From Yoonia sp034652275 (GTDB lineage Bacteria > Pseudomonadota > Alphaproteobacteria > Rhodobacterales > Rhodobacteraceae), in contig NZ_JAXIWG010000004.1 in the NCBI RefSeq assembly GCF_034652275.1, forward strand, positions 248,001-312,000: a stretch of DNA of 64,000 nt, given 5' to 3'. This document shows, piece by piece, positions 34,532 through 42,737 of the stretch; position 1 is the first letter of the stretch; each line of letters begins with the position of its first letter. Below the pieces are notes generated by a model. It was not told where the DNA came from and searched no databases. It was given only the letters and a program-made list of their open reading frames with translations. A program made the translations under genes and the position numbers.

Positions 34532-35561
34532 AGAACTCGGACAAATAGGCGACCAGAATATCCAGTGCCGCCTGCAGATCGCCCTTGTCGATCATTTCCG
34601 TGACGGTGTGGATGTAGCGCGTGCCCACCACGATCCCGACAGCGCGCGCGCCTGCGGCGGCTTGCTGGGCTGCGGCCCCGTCCTGCCCGCCAGCGGCCAG
34701 CATCGTGCGCTGGTAGGGGATCTTTTTCTTGATGGCCAAAGCCTCGATTTCGGCGACCAAGGCCTTGTCCGCGATGAAGGACGAATCCCGCACATGCAGC
34801 CCGAAACCCGCGCCTTGGGTTGTGGTTGCGTCCTTTTCGGGGATGCCGGGCGTGTCGCAGGCGAGCGTTGTGTCGATGCCCAGCCCGATGTCGGGTTTGA
34901 TCGCATAGGCCGCCGTGCGCGCGCCGCGCAAACCGACCTCTTCCTGACAGGTGAAGGCCACGTGGATTTCCGCGCCGCGCCCTTTCTTGCCCAAAGCGCG
35001 GATCGCCTCGATCCCCAGCCAGCAGGCGATGCGGTTGTCCAGCGCCTTGGATACGACCTTGTTGCCCATCTCGATGAAAGGTTCGTCCATCACCACGAAA
35101 TCGCCGATCTTGACCTTGTCGGCGGCGGCCTTGCCCATCCCAAGGTCGACGAAGAATTCGGTCACCTCGGGCACCTTCTTGCGCTCTTCGGCGGATGAGA
35201 TGTGGATGGGCTTGCCGCCGGGGTTCATCACACCTTTGAAATCGCCCTGATCGGTGCAAACGAGCACGCGGCGCGAAAACAGGTTGCGCGGATCGAACCC
35301 GCCGACAGGTTGCAGGTAAAGATAGCCGTCCTTGGTGATATGGCTGACCAGAAAGCCGATCTCGTCCATATGGCAAAGCAGCATGATCCGTGGCGCGCCT
35401 TTCTTCTTGGCGTCGCGACGACAAAGCAGCGATCCCATCGGGTCGGTCGTGACCTCGTCGAACATGCCTTTGATCTCGGATGTAATCAGATCGCGGACGC
35501 GGTGTTCGTGGCCCGGTACACCGGGCATTTCGCAAAGTCGTTTCAGCAGGTCGAGATTCAT
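34530..35561 (-). CDS. M42-family metallopeptidase
   Basis: A 343-residue dinuclear-zinc aminopeptidase. Metal-ligand and catalytic motifs in order: MLLCHMDEIGFLV, DNRIACWLGIEAI, FTCQEEVGLRGARTA and a C-terminal TRYIHTVTEMIDKGDLQA with the last His. M42 enzymes form large tetrahedral or barrel oligomers that trim peptides from the N-terminus; some act as glutamyl aminopeptidases or endoglucanases in old annotations. Start 35561 has AAGGAG upstream and matches the conserved opening LLKRLCEMPGVPGHE. Confidence 0.92.
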   Translation of the reverse strand: MNLDLLKRLCEMPGVPGHEHRVRDLITSEIKGMFDEVTTDPMGSLLCRRDAKKKGAPRIMLLCHMDEIGFLVSHITKDGYLYLQPVGGFDPRNLFSRRVLVCTDQGDFKGVMNPGGKPIHISSAEERKKVPEVTEFFVDLGMGKAAADKVKIGDFVVMDEPFIEMGNKVVSKALDNRIACWLGIEAIRALGKKGRGAEIHVAFTCQEEVGLRGARTAAYAIKPDIGLGIDTTLACDTPGIPEKDATTTQGAGFGLHVRDSSFIADKALVAEIEALAIKKKIPYQRTMLAAGGQDGAAAQQAAAGARAVGIVVGTRYIHTVTEMIDKGDLQAALDILVAYLSEF

Positions 35562-35720
35562 GGCGTGCTCCTTTGTTGGGCTCAATCTGTGACGGGGTGC
35601 CACGCTTGGCAATCGGCGGCGTGAATTTTTTGCAACGACGGGTTTATCCCCAAGAAACTGCTTTACAGGTGGTCCATCGTGTCACACGATATATGGTAGG
35701 GGCTAAACGAGAACTCTACC

Positions 35721-35751
35721 GCCCCTAGAGCAGTCAGCTAGCGCTAGGGGC
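35721..35751. promoter_or_regulatory. Inverted repeat in the leader of the YbjN gene
   Basis: GCCCCTAG (35721-35728) and CTAGGGGC (35744-35751) are perfect 8-bp complements. A second, competing palindrome CTAGCGCTAG (35738-35747) overlaps the right arm. It lies about 40 bases upstream of the ATG at 35791. The mutually exclusive structures suggest an operator or an RNA switch-like leader, but no ligand class is recognised. Confidence 0.45.
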
Positions 35752-35790
35752 GTGCCAAGCCCCGCGCGCCAACACAGTGAGGCCAAGCAT

Positions 35791-36294
35791 ATGGCATTGT
35801 CCGAACACTACCTTGAAGCCGACGACCTGCACCCGATCGACCTTGTCGAACATATTGCCGAACACCATGACTGGGAGTTCGACCGTATCCACGACGACCA
35901 GATCGCCATGGCCGTCGAAGGCCAGTGGCGCACCTATTCGATCACGCTCGCCTGGTCGGCCTATGACGAAACCCTGCGTCTGATCTGCACCTTCGAGATG
36001 GAACCCCCCGCCGACCGCAAACCCGCCCTTTACGAGGCGCTGAACGCGATCAACGACCGGCTGTGGGCGGGCTCGCTCACATGGTGGGACGAACAGAACC
36101 TGATGGTTTACCGCTACGGGCTGTTGCTTGCGGGTGACCAGGTGGCCGGACCGGACCAGATCGACACGATGATCAGCGCCGCGGTCAGTGCTTGCGAACA
36201 ATATTACCCTGCGATCCAGCTTGTGACATGGGCCGAAAAGACCCCCAAACAGGCGCTGGAAGTCGCGATTGCCGGCGCCTACGGGCGCGCATGA
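35791..36294 (+). CDS. YbjN-domain protein
   Basis: A 167-residue protein. It shows the YbjN pattern DWEFDRIHDDQIAMAVEGQWRTYSITLAWSAYDETLRLICTFEMEPP, with a later LWAGSLTWWDEQNLMVYRYGLLL. Family members resemble secretion chaperones or sensors, but their function is unsettled. Start 35791 (MALSEHYLEADDLHP) has GTGAGG upstream. Followed on the same strand by proC, with a hairpin between. Confidence 0.85.
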   Translation: MALSEHYLEADDLHPIDLVEHIAEHHDWEFDRIHDDQIAMAVEGQWRTYSITLAWSAYDETLRLICTFEMEPPADRKPALYEALNAINDRLWAGSLTWWDEQNLMVYRYGLLLAGDQVAGPDQIDTMISAAVSACEQYYPAIQLVTWAEKTPKQALEVAIAGAYGRA

Positions 36295-36300
36295 AAATTT

Positions 36301-36330
36301 CGCCAAGGTGGCTTTTCCTTCGCCTTGGCG
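36301..36330. other. Hairpin between the YbjN gene and proC
   Basis: CGCCAAGG (36301-36308) and CCTTGGCG (36323-36330) are perfect complements with a 14-nt T-rich loop. No T run follows, so it is at best a weak terminator or an mRNA-stability element. Confidence 0.4.
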
Positions 36331-36369
36331 TGGCGTAACCTCTTGGGAATACAACAAGAGGGCCAGTGA

Positions 36370-37185
36370 ATGACGATGAATGATGTTGCGGTGCGCGGTC
36401 TGGTATTGCTGGGCTGCGGCAAGATGGGATCAGCCATGTTGGCGGGCTGGCTGCGCAACGGTCTGCCGCCCGCCTCTGTGTGGGTGATCGACCCGCACCC
36501 GTCCGACTGGCTGAAGCAACAGGGCGTGAATATCGGCGGCACTTTGCCCGAAAGCCCCGCAATCGTCGTTGTTGCCGTCAAACCGCAGATGATGACAACG
36601 GCCTTGCCTGATGTGAAGGCGCTAGGCACCGGCAAGACGCTGGTGATCTCTATCGCCGCAGGCACACCGATTGCGACGTTCGAGGCGGCCTTTGGCCCCG
36701 ACACACCCATCATCCGCGCGATGCCGAACACACCCGCCGCCATTGGTCGGGGAATCACCGCACTGATCGGCAATGCCAAGACGACCGACGCCGATCTCGA
36801 CATGGCCGAGGCGCTGCTCTGGGCGGTGGGTCAGACCGTGCGTCTGGATGACGAATCCCAGATGGATGCCGTGACTGCCGTGTCGGGCTCCGGCCCTGCG
36901 TATGTCTTTCACATGATCGAAGCTTTGGCCGCCGCCGGTGTCGCCGAAGGGCTGACGCCGCAGATGGCGATGGATCTGGCGAAGGCCACCGTGGGCGGCG
37001 CGGGCGAACTGGCCGAAACCGCGGACGAGGATCCCGCGCAACTGCGCATCAACGTGACCTCGCCCAATGGCACGACGCAGGCCGCCCTTGACGTGCTGAT
37101 GGACAAGGACAAGGGCCTGCCAGACCTGATGCGCCGCGCTGTTGCTGCCGCCGCGAACCGCGCGCGGGAACTGGCCAATGAGTGA
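36370..37185 (+). CDS. proC: Pyrroline-5-carboxylate reductase
   Basis: A 271-residue enzyme that reduces pyrroline-5-carboxylate to proline with NAD(P)H. The Rossmann motif is LLGCGKMGSAMLAGWL; IRAMPNTPAAIGRGIT and a C-terminal AVSGSGPAYVFHMIEALAAAGVAEGL are diagnostic. AAGAGGG lies a few bases upstream of the start. The csaA gene overlaps by 8 bases, so the two are coupled. Confidence 0.94.
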   Translation: MTMNDVAVRGLVLLGCGKMGSAMLAGWLRNGLPPASVWVIDPHPSDWLKQQGVNIGGTLPESPAIVVVAVKPQMMTTALPDVKALGTGKTLVISIAAGTPIATFEAAFGPDTPIIRAMPNTPAAIGRGITALIGNAKTTDADLDMAEALLWAVGQTVRLDDESQMDAVTAVSGSGPAYVFHMIEALAAAGVAEGLTPQMAMDLAKATVGGAGELAETADEDPAQLRINVTSPNGTTQAALDVLMDKDKGLPDLMRRAVAAAANRARELANE

Positions 37186-37516
37186 GATCACCTTTGACGA
37201 TTTCCTGAAAGTCGATGTGCGCGTGGGCACCGTCACCCGTGCAGAACCGTTCCCCGAGGCGCGCAAGCCCGCGATCAAGCTCTGGATCGATTTCGGACCG
37301 GAGATCGGCGAGAAAAAGACATCCGCCCAGATCACGGTGCATTACGCGCCTGATACGCTGGTGGGCAAACAGGTGCTTGCGGTCGTGAACTTTCCGCCCC
37401 GCCAGATCGGGAAATTCATGTCCGAAGTGCTGGTGCTTGGCATGCCTGACGCGGGTGGCGCGGTCGTGCTGGTCGGCCCTGACCAAGATGTGCCCTTGGG
37501 GGGGCGTTTGCATTGA
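37178..37516 (+). CDS. csaA: CsaA-type tRNA-binding (OB-fold) protein
   Basis: A 112-residue OB-fold protein. Features: FDDFLKVDVRVGTVTRAEPFPEARKPAIKLWIDFG, ITVHYAPDTLVGKQVLAVVNFPPRQIG and GAVVLVGPDQDVPLGGRL, which together match CsaA/the tRNA-binding domain of MetG. Described roles are tRNA binding and export-related chaperone activity. Start 37178 lies inside the end of proC; its stop overlaps the TTG start of the next gene. Confidence 0.88.
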   Translation: MSEITFDDFLKVDVRVGTVTRAEPFPEARKPAIKLWIDFGPEIGEKKTSAQITVHYAPDTLVGKQVLAVVNFPPRQIGKFMSEVLVLGMPDAGGAVVLVGPDQDVPLGGRLH

Positions 37517-38460
37517 AAAAGCTCCTCATCACCCGCGCCTTGCCTGATGCGACCCTTGCCGCCGCCCGCGCGCGGTTCGACGTGACCCTGCGGGCCGAGA
37601 CGACAGGGCTGAGCGTTGCCGAGGCCGCCGCCGCCTTGCGCGATTACGATGCGATCCTGCCGACATTGGGCGACGGCTTTACCGCCGAAGCCTTCAAAGG
37701 CGAGATTCGCTGCGGCGTGCTGGCCAATTTCGGGGTCGGCTATAACCATATCGACGTGGCCGCCGCGCGTGCCGCAGGTGTCGCTGTGTCCAACACGCCC
37801 GACGCCGTGACCGATGCGACCGCTGATATCGGCATGACGCTGATCCTGTCCGCCTGCCGCCGCGCGGGCGAAGGCGAACGGTTGGTGCGCGCAGGTCTTT
37901 GGACCGGCTGGCAGCCCACGCAGATGCTGGGCACCCATGTGACGGGCAAGACCGTGGGCATCGTCGGCATGGGCCGGATCGGGCAGGCCGTCGCGCGGCG
38001 TTGCCTTTACGGCTTCAACATGCCGGTGCTGTATTTCAACCGCTCGCCCAAGATGGTGGATATGCCTGCCAGCCAAGTCGACAGCCTGCACGACCTGATG
38101 GGGCAGGCCGATATCATCGTGGTCACCGTTCCGGGCGGCGGGGCCAACACCGGCTTGATCGATGCCGCCGCCTTGTCCGCGATGAAGCCCACAGGTATTT
38201 TCGTCAACATTGCGCGCGGCGATGTGGTCGATGAAGACGCGCTGATCGCCGCCTTGCAACAGGGCCGGATCGCGGGTGCGGGCTTGGATGTTTTCGCCAA
38301 GGAACCCTTCGTGCCCGAGGCGCTGCGCGCGCTTGAAAACGTGGTGATCCTGCCGCATCTGGGCACAGCCGCGCTCGAAGTGCGCGAAGCGATGGGGCAG
38401 ATGGCGCTGGACAATATCATCGCATGGGACGAAGGGCGCCCGCTGCCCCAAGCGGTCTAG
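37513..38460 (+). CDS. D-2-hydroxyacid dehydrogenase (glyoxylate/hydroxypyruvate reductase type)
   Basis: A 315-residue NAD(P)-dependent dehydrogenase. Signatures: NFGVGYNHIDVAAAR, TDATADIGMTLIL, the Rossmann motif VGIVGMGRIGQAVARR, NIARGDVVDEDAL, GLDVFAKEP with the catalytic Glu region, and PHLGTAALEVREAM with the catalytic His. It should reduce glyoxylate or hydroxypyruvate. A TTG start at 37513 overlapping the csaA stop is the only plausible start, as no ATG occurs before the conserved core. Confidence 0.88.
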   Translation: MKKLLITRALPDATLAAARARFDVTLRAETTGLSVAEAAAALRDYDAILPTLGDGFTAEAFKGEIRCGVLANFGVGYNHIDVAAARAAGVAVSNTPDAVTDATADIGMTLILSACRRAGEGERLVRAGLWTGWQPTQMLGTHVTGKTVGIVGMGRIGQAVARRCLYGFNMPVLYFNRSPKMVDMPASQVDSLHDLMGQADIIVVTVPGGGANTGLIDAAALSAMKPTGIFVNIARGDVVDEDALIAALQQGRIAGAGLDVFAKEPFVPEALRALENVVILPHLGTAALEVREAMGQMALDNIIAWDEGRPLPQAV

Positions 38461-39687
38461 TCAGAGACCCGCAAGTTTGTGGCCTGACAACGGTGCCGCC
38501 ATCTGGCTGGCCACCACAAATCCGTTTCGTCCCAGTTGCTTGGCGCGGTAAAGTGCATCATCGGCGCGAGCCAGCACTGCCTCCGGCGCGCATTTTTCGC
38601 CTTTGGGGTGATAGGCGACACCGACGCTGGCGGTCACGATCCCGATGGCATCGCTACGGCCGGGGTGGGCGATGGCAAGGGCTGCTATTTCGCTGACGAC
38701 CTTTTGTGCCAGACGGGCCGCCGCCAGTTCGGTGGATTTGCGCATCACGATGGTGAATTCCTCGCCGCCGAAACGGGCGCAGAACACGGTGTCCGGCTGA
38801 CACAGGGATTTGAAGACCGTAGCGATCTGGCGCAGACAATCGTCGCCAGCGGGATGGCCCAGCGTATCGTTGAACAGTTTGAAATGGTCGATATCAATCA
38901 TCAGGATCGCAATTGCCTGATCCTTTTGACACCAGTCCTCCAGCTTTTCATCCAGATACCGGCGATTGGGCAGGGTGGTCAGGGCATCCGTCTTTGACAT
39001 GACCCGATGCAGTTGTGTCGTCTGTTCGGCCAGTTCTGCCCGCCGCGTCGAACACAGCGCTCGGGTAAAGTCGACGCAACGGCGATATTCGACAAGGTGA
39101 TTTGCATAGAGTGAAAACAGGCTCGCCACAGTGAACTGGAGCATGAACGCCAGTTGCAGATCGAGGGGAATCTGCGGCTTGGTCGCCACGGCGGCGGCTG
39201 TCATGCACAGGGCGAGTGTGGTGAAAATGACGGCCTGCCGAAACCGCAGCCCCAGAAGCATGTTTCCATAGATGATCGTCAGCGCAAGTTCGCCAAAGAC
39301 ATAGGTTCCAAGGTCTGCCTGCGTTGCCCAGAACAACCCCAAAGGCAAGGCATGTACGCCGATCAGCCCCAAGACCAGAATGTTTTCCCGCACGCGCGCA
39401 CGCGCCCGCGAGACCACCCAGACAATCGCCAGCGTGGCCGGTGTCACCAGAAAAACGCGCATTAGGATCGATAGGACAAACAGATCCGGGACCAACAGCA
39501 GATTGCTGAGGATGAAAAGATTATAGATGATCAGTCCGATGAAAATCGTCAGCCGAAGATGTTTGATCCGGTCGCCCCGATTTTCCGCTTCATCAACCAG
39601 CGCTGTCTGCGGGTCAAAGCGCAGCCACCTGTCGAAAGACGGTTGTGGGGCCTGCCCAACCTTGTCCCCTGAACCGTCAAAGCCCAT
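38461..39687 (-). CDS. Membrane-bound diguanylate cyclase (GGDEF)
   Basis: A 408-residue protein. Residues about 45-205 contain five or six membrane helices of an uncharacterised sensor; residues about 235-400 form a GGDEF domain with an intact active site (ARFGGEEFTIVM at about 307), preceded by DALTTLPNRRYLDE and DIDHFKLFNDTLGH. It should make cyclic di-GMP from GTP. The inhibitory RxxD site expected just before the GGEEF is absent (QPDTVFCARF there), so product inhibition may be lost. A perfect CtrA box lies 43 bases upstream of the start. Its stop adjoins the stop of the convergent dehydrogenase gene. Confidence 0.9.
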   Translation of the reverse strand: MGFDGSGDKVGQAPQPSFDRWLRFDPQTALVDEAENRGDRIKHLRLTIFIGLIIYNLFILSNLLLVPDLFVLSILMRVFLVTPATLAIVWVVSRARARVRENILVLGLIGVHALPLGLFWATQADLGTYVFGELALTIIYGNMLLGLRFRQAVIFTTLALCMTAAAVATKPQIPLDLQLAFMLQFTVASLFSLYANHLVEYRRCVDFTRALCSTRRAELAEQTTQLHRVMSKTDALTTLPNRRYLDEKLEDWCQKDQAIAILMIDIDHFKLFNDTLGHPAGDDCLRQIATVFKSLCQPDTVFCARFGGEEFTIVMRKSTELAAARLAQKVVSEIAALAIAHPGRSDAIGIVTASVGVAYHPKGEKCAPEAVLARADDALYRAKQLGRNGFVVASQMAAPLSGHKLAGL

Positions 39688-39729
39688 ACGACGCCCATTG
39701 CTTGGTGCCGCACGCTTAGATCGAATGTC

Positions 39730-39745
39730 TTAACATTTTGTTAAC
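39730..39745. promoter_or_regulatory. CtrA binding site (TTAA-N7-TTAAC)
   Basis: The sequence TTAACATTTTGTTAAC at 39730-39745 exactly fits the full CtrA recognition motif TTAA, seven bases, TTAAC. It lies 43 bases upstream of the diguanylate cyclase start and within 40 bases of the stop of the gene at 39784. It is the only exact full site I noticed in the window. CtrA is known to control motility and cyclic-di-GMP genes in Rhodobacteraceae. Confidence 0.7.
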
Positions 39746-39783
39746 ACATCTGCAGCGCCGCTACCAAAAGCCCGCGCGGCTGT

Positions 39784-40191
39784 TCAGTCGGCTTGTCGAT
39801 GTTGCAGCCTGTCGGCCTTTTTGCGCACCAGCACGCTGCGCAAATCGTGCATGGCCAGCAATAGCTTGTCTGTCACCTCGTCAAGGGCGGCATCATCGGC
39901 ATGTGCCTGCACCCAATGGGCGGTGAGGTTCAGATGGTCGATCGTGCGATGGATATCGTCCCGGTCACGCCGCGCAAGCTGCGCCTTGCGGTCCGCGATC
40001 CAGCAGCGGATCGCGGATTCGTCCTCGGGGGTCAGCGTATGTTCTCCATGCGCCTTGAAATCACCGCGGTTAATGTTGACGACCGCGATCTGGTCCATGT
40101 CGATCCGGCGGTGCCGGTCTTCGGCATCGACACGGAATACCGCCGCCCCGTTCTCGCGGATGCGAAAATAGTAGGGCGGCAGGGTGGTCAT
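39784..40191 (-). CDS. Conserved hypothetical protein coupled to the aminotransferase gene
   Basis: A 135-residue protein starting MTTLPPYYFRIRENGAAVFRVDAEDRHRRIDMDQIAVVN, with a mixed alpha/beta character, then a His- and Asp-rich helical half (RDRDDIHRTIDHLNLTAHWVQAHADDA) and a basic C-terminus. No signal peptide. The start overlaps the stop of the upstream aminotransferase gene (ATGA). I do not recognise a named family; likely a conserved Rhodobacteraceae protein. Confidence 0.65.
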   Translation of the reverse strand: MTTLPPYYFRIRENGAAVFRVDAEDRHRRIDMDQIAVVNINRGDFKAHGEHTLTPEDESAIRCWIADRKAQLARRDRDDIHRTIDHLNLTAHWVQAHADDAALDEVTDKLLLAMHDLRSVLVRKKADRLQHRQAD

Positions 40192-41390
40192 GACAGGCCC
40201 TTGCAGAAGGTGATGATGCGCTGGCACGCCTCTTTCAGTGCGGCGTCCGAGGTCGCGTAACTGACGCGGAAATTGGGTGACAGGCCAAAGGCCGCGCCGA
40301 ACACGACCGCAACGCCGGTTTCCTCCAGCAAGGCCGAGGCGAAGGTTTCGTCGTTGTCGATCAGCACACCGCCAGCGCTGGTCTTGCCGATGCAGCCCGC
40401 GATGGACGGATAGACATAGAACGCACCTTCGGGGCGTGGGCACACCACACCGGGGGCCTGGTTCAGCATATCGACCACCAGATCGCGGCGGCGTTCGAAC
40501 AGGGCGTTGTTGGGCGCAAGGAAATCCTGCGTGCCGTTCAGCGCCTCGACCGCGGCATACTGGCTGACCGAACAGGGGTTGGACGTGGATTGCGACTGCA
40601 CCTTGCGCATCGCCTTGATCAGCATCTCTGGCCCCGCTGCATAACCGATCCGCCAGCCGGTCATCGCATAGGCCTTTGACACGCCGTTGACCGTCAGCGT
40701 GCGGTCATAAAGGCGCGGTTCGACCTGCGCGGGCGTGCAAAACTTGAAATTGCCGTAGGCCAGATGTTCGTACATGTCGTCGGTCATCACCCAGACATGT
40801 GGATGGCGCAGCAGCACATCGGTCAGCGCCTTCAGCTCGTCCCACGAATACCCCGCCCCGGTGGGGTTGGAGGGCGAATTGAACAGGAACCATTTGGTCT
40901 TGGGCGTGATCGCAGCCTCCAGCTGCTCGGCGGTGATCTTGAACGCGGCTTCGAGCGTCGCCTCGATCGTGACGGGCGTCCCACCGGCCAGCAGCACCAT
41001 GTCAGGGTAGCTCACCCAATAGGGCGCGGGGATGATGACCTCGTCACCCGCGTTCAGCGTCGCCATGAAGGCGTTGTAAAGCACCTGCTTGCCACCCGTG
41101 CCGACCGTGACCTGCGCGGGGGTGTAATCCAGCGCATTGTCGCGCTTGAACTTGGCGCAGATCGCTTGCTTCAACTCGGGGATGCCGTCAACGGCGGTGT
41201 ATTTCGTCTTTCCCTCGGCAATCGCCTGCACGGCGGCGGCCTTGATATTCTCGGGCGTATCGAAATCCGGCTCTCCCGCGCCAAGGCCGATGATATCGCG
41301 CCCCGCTGCTTTCAATTCGGCCGCCTTCGTGGTGACAGCGATGGTTGGCGAGGGTTTCACGCGATCAAGCGTCGCAGACAGAAAAGCCAT
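40188..41390 (-). CDS. aatA: PLP-dependent aspartate/aromatic aminotransferase
   Basis: A 400-residue fold-type I aminotransferase. AGEPDFDTPENI, NSPSNPTGAGYSWDEL and the PLP-Lys motif NGVSKAYAMTGWRIGY are all visible, as is the C-terminal carboxylate-binding FRVSYATSD. It should interconvert aspartate and oxaloacetate (class Ib), possibly also prephenate or aromatic acids. The ATG at 41390 (MAFLSATLDRVKPS) is the conserved start; an upstream TTG is not supported. Confidence 0.92.
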   Translation of the reverse strand: MAFLSATLDRVKPSPTIAVTTKAAELKAAGRDIIGLGAGEPDFDTPENIKAAAVQAIAEGKTKYTAVDGIPELKQAICAKFKRDNALDYTPAQVTVGTGGKQVLYNAFMATLNAGDEVIIPAPYWVSYPDMVLLAGGTPVTIEATLEAAFKITAEQLEAAITPKTKWFLFNSPSNPTGAGYSWDELKALTDVLLRHPHVWVMTDDMYEHLAYGNFKFCTPAQVEPRLYDRTLTVNGVSKAYAMTGWRIGYAAGPEMLIKAMRKVQSQSTSNPCSVSQYAAVEALNGTQDFLAPNNALFERRRDLVVDMLNQAPGVVCPRPEGAFYVYPSIAGCIGKTSAGGVLIDNDETFASALLEETGVAVVFGAAFGLSPNFRVSYATSDAALKEACQRIITFCKGLS

Positions 41391-41469
41391 GGGATGTCCG
41401 GTGGTCAAATTGCACTATCCGTGACATAAGACGACCCGAGCAAGCATAGCAAGAACCAAGGAGTCCCGC

Positions 41470-41865
41470 GTGACCGAAACAGACAGTGATTGGTACAGCC
41501 CCGAAGCCGCGACCTTTGGCGACAGGCTGGCGGGTGCACGCGAGGCCGCGGGGCTTAGCCAGAAAGACCTTGCCAAATCGCTGGGCGTCAAGCTGGCCAC
41601 GCTTGTGTCGTGGGAAAACGACACGGGCGAACCCCGCGCCAACCGACTGCAGATGCTGGCGGGGATGCTGGGCGTGTCGCTGGGCTGGCTGATGTCAGGG
41701 CAGGGCGACGGGCTGTCCGCGCCCGACGACGCAACCGAGATCCCCGCCGATGTCGCGGCATTGATGCAGGAACATCGCCGCTTGCGCGCGCAGATGGTGC
41801 AGATGCTCGACAAGATGGGGCAGGTGGAAAAACAGCTTCAGGCAGCATTGCGCAGGACCCTATGA
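41470..41865 (+). CDS. XRE-family HTH regulator with coiled-coil tail
   Basis: A 131-residue protein with an N-terminal HTH (FGDRLAGAREAAGLSQKDLAKSLGVKLATLVSWENDTGEPR, residues about 16-60) and a C-terminal helix (ALMQEHRRLRAQMVQMLDKMGQVEKQLQAAL) that may mediate dimerisation. It starts with GTG at 41470, supported by AAGGAG six bases upstream. It is coupled by an ATGA overlap to sdhE. Target unknown. Confidence 0.87.
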   Translation: MTETDSDWYSPEAATFGDRLAGAREAAGLSQKDLAKSLGVKLATLVSWENDTGEPRANRLQMLAGMLGVSLGWLMSGQGDGLSAPDDATEIPADVAALMQEHRRLRAQMVQMLDKMGQVEKQLQAALRRTL

Positions 41866-42134
41866 CAGAGACGATCGAACACACACGCAAGCGGTTGCAC
41901 ATGCGCTCCATGCGGCGCGGGATTAAGGAAATGGACCTGATCCTGTCGGCCTTTGCCGCCGACAATCTGGCAGGCATGAGCGATGACGAACTCGCGCTTT
42001 ACGATGCGCTGTTGTCCGAGAACGACCACGACCTTTACGGCTGGGTCGGCGGGCAATTCGCGGTGCCCGAGGCTTACGCCGACCTGATCGCGCGGATCGC
42101 CGCGGGCGCGCTGGGGGTCACGCGACCCGCCTGA
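41862..42134 (+). CDS. sdhE: Succinate dehydrogenase FAD-assembly factor SdhE
   Basis: A 90-residue SdhE (DUF339/YgfY) protein that helps attach FAD covalently to SdhA. The RxxGxxE signature appears as RSMRRGIKEMDLILSAFA, followed by LYDALLSENDHDLYGWV, the usual C-terminal part. The start overlaps the stop of the XRE regulator gene by 4 bases. Confidence 0.93.
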   Translation: MTETIEHTRKRLHMRSMRRGIKEMDLILSAFAADNLAGMSDDELALYDALLSENDHDLYGWVGGQFAVPEAYADLIARIAAGALGVTRPA

Positions 42135-42200
42135 GCGCCTTAACCCTATATTGTCTTGTTTGCTTTAGACCCGTCCCACCACAGCAGACGGAGCGTCGGG

Positions 42201-42722
42201 ATGAGCATTCACACCAACCTTGGCAGGCAGGACAAATCCGGCATGGCGGCCGCGCGCAGCGCGTCCTTCATGGCGTCCTATCTGGATGCGCTGACCTTGG
42301 TCGAACGGCTGCACCGGCTGTTGCTTGACGTGATCAAGGATGAATTCGAACGCGTCGGCATTCTCGAAATCAACGCGGTGCAGGCTCTGCTTTTGTTCAA
42401 CGTCGCCGATAACGAAGTGACGGCAGGCGAATTGAAATCCCGTGGCTACTATCAGGGGTCGAACGTGTCCTATAACCTGAAAAAACTGGTGGATATGGGC
42501 TATATGCACCACCAGCGCAGCGAGATCGACCGCAGGTCCGTCCGCGTGCGCCTGACCGAAAAGGGGCGCAATGTACGGCAGGTGGTGGCAAAACTTTTCG
42601 CCGCCCATGCCGACGGGTTGATGGACCGGCAGGTGCTGGACCATGCCGGTCTGGACGATATCACCGCCGCCCTGCGCCGGGTCGAACGGTACTGGAGCGA
42701 TCAGATCCGCTATATCTATTGA
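42201..42722 (+). CDS. MarR-family winged-helix regulator (LdtR-like)
   Basis: A 173-residue regulator. The core shows LLLDVIKDEFERVGILEINAVQALLLFNVADNEVTAGELKSRGYYQGSNVSYNLKKLVDMGYMHHQRSEIDRRSVRVRLTEKG in short conserved pieces: recognition helix region GYYQGSNVSYNLKKL and wing EIDRRSVRV. This resembles alphaproteobacterial LdtR, linked in Liberibacter to an L,D-transpeptidase gene and stress tolerance; no such gene is adjacent here. GGAG lies seven bases before the ATG at 42201. Confidence 0.85.
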   Translation: MSIHTNLGRQDKSGMAAARSASFMASYLDALTLVERLHRLLLDVIKDEFERVGILEINAVQALLLFNVADNEVTAGELKSRGYYQGSNVSYNLKKLVDMGYMHHQRSEIDRRSVRVRLTEKGRNVRQVVAKLFAAHADGLMDRQVLDHAGLDDITAALRRVERYWSDQIRYIY

Positions 42723-42737
42723 CGCAGGGCAGATTGT

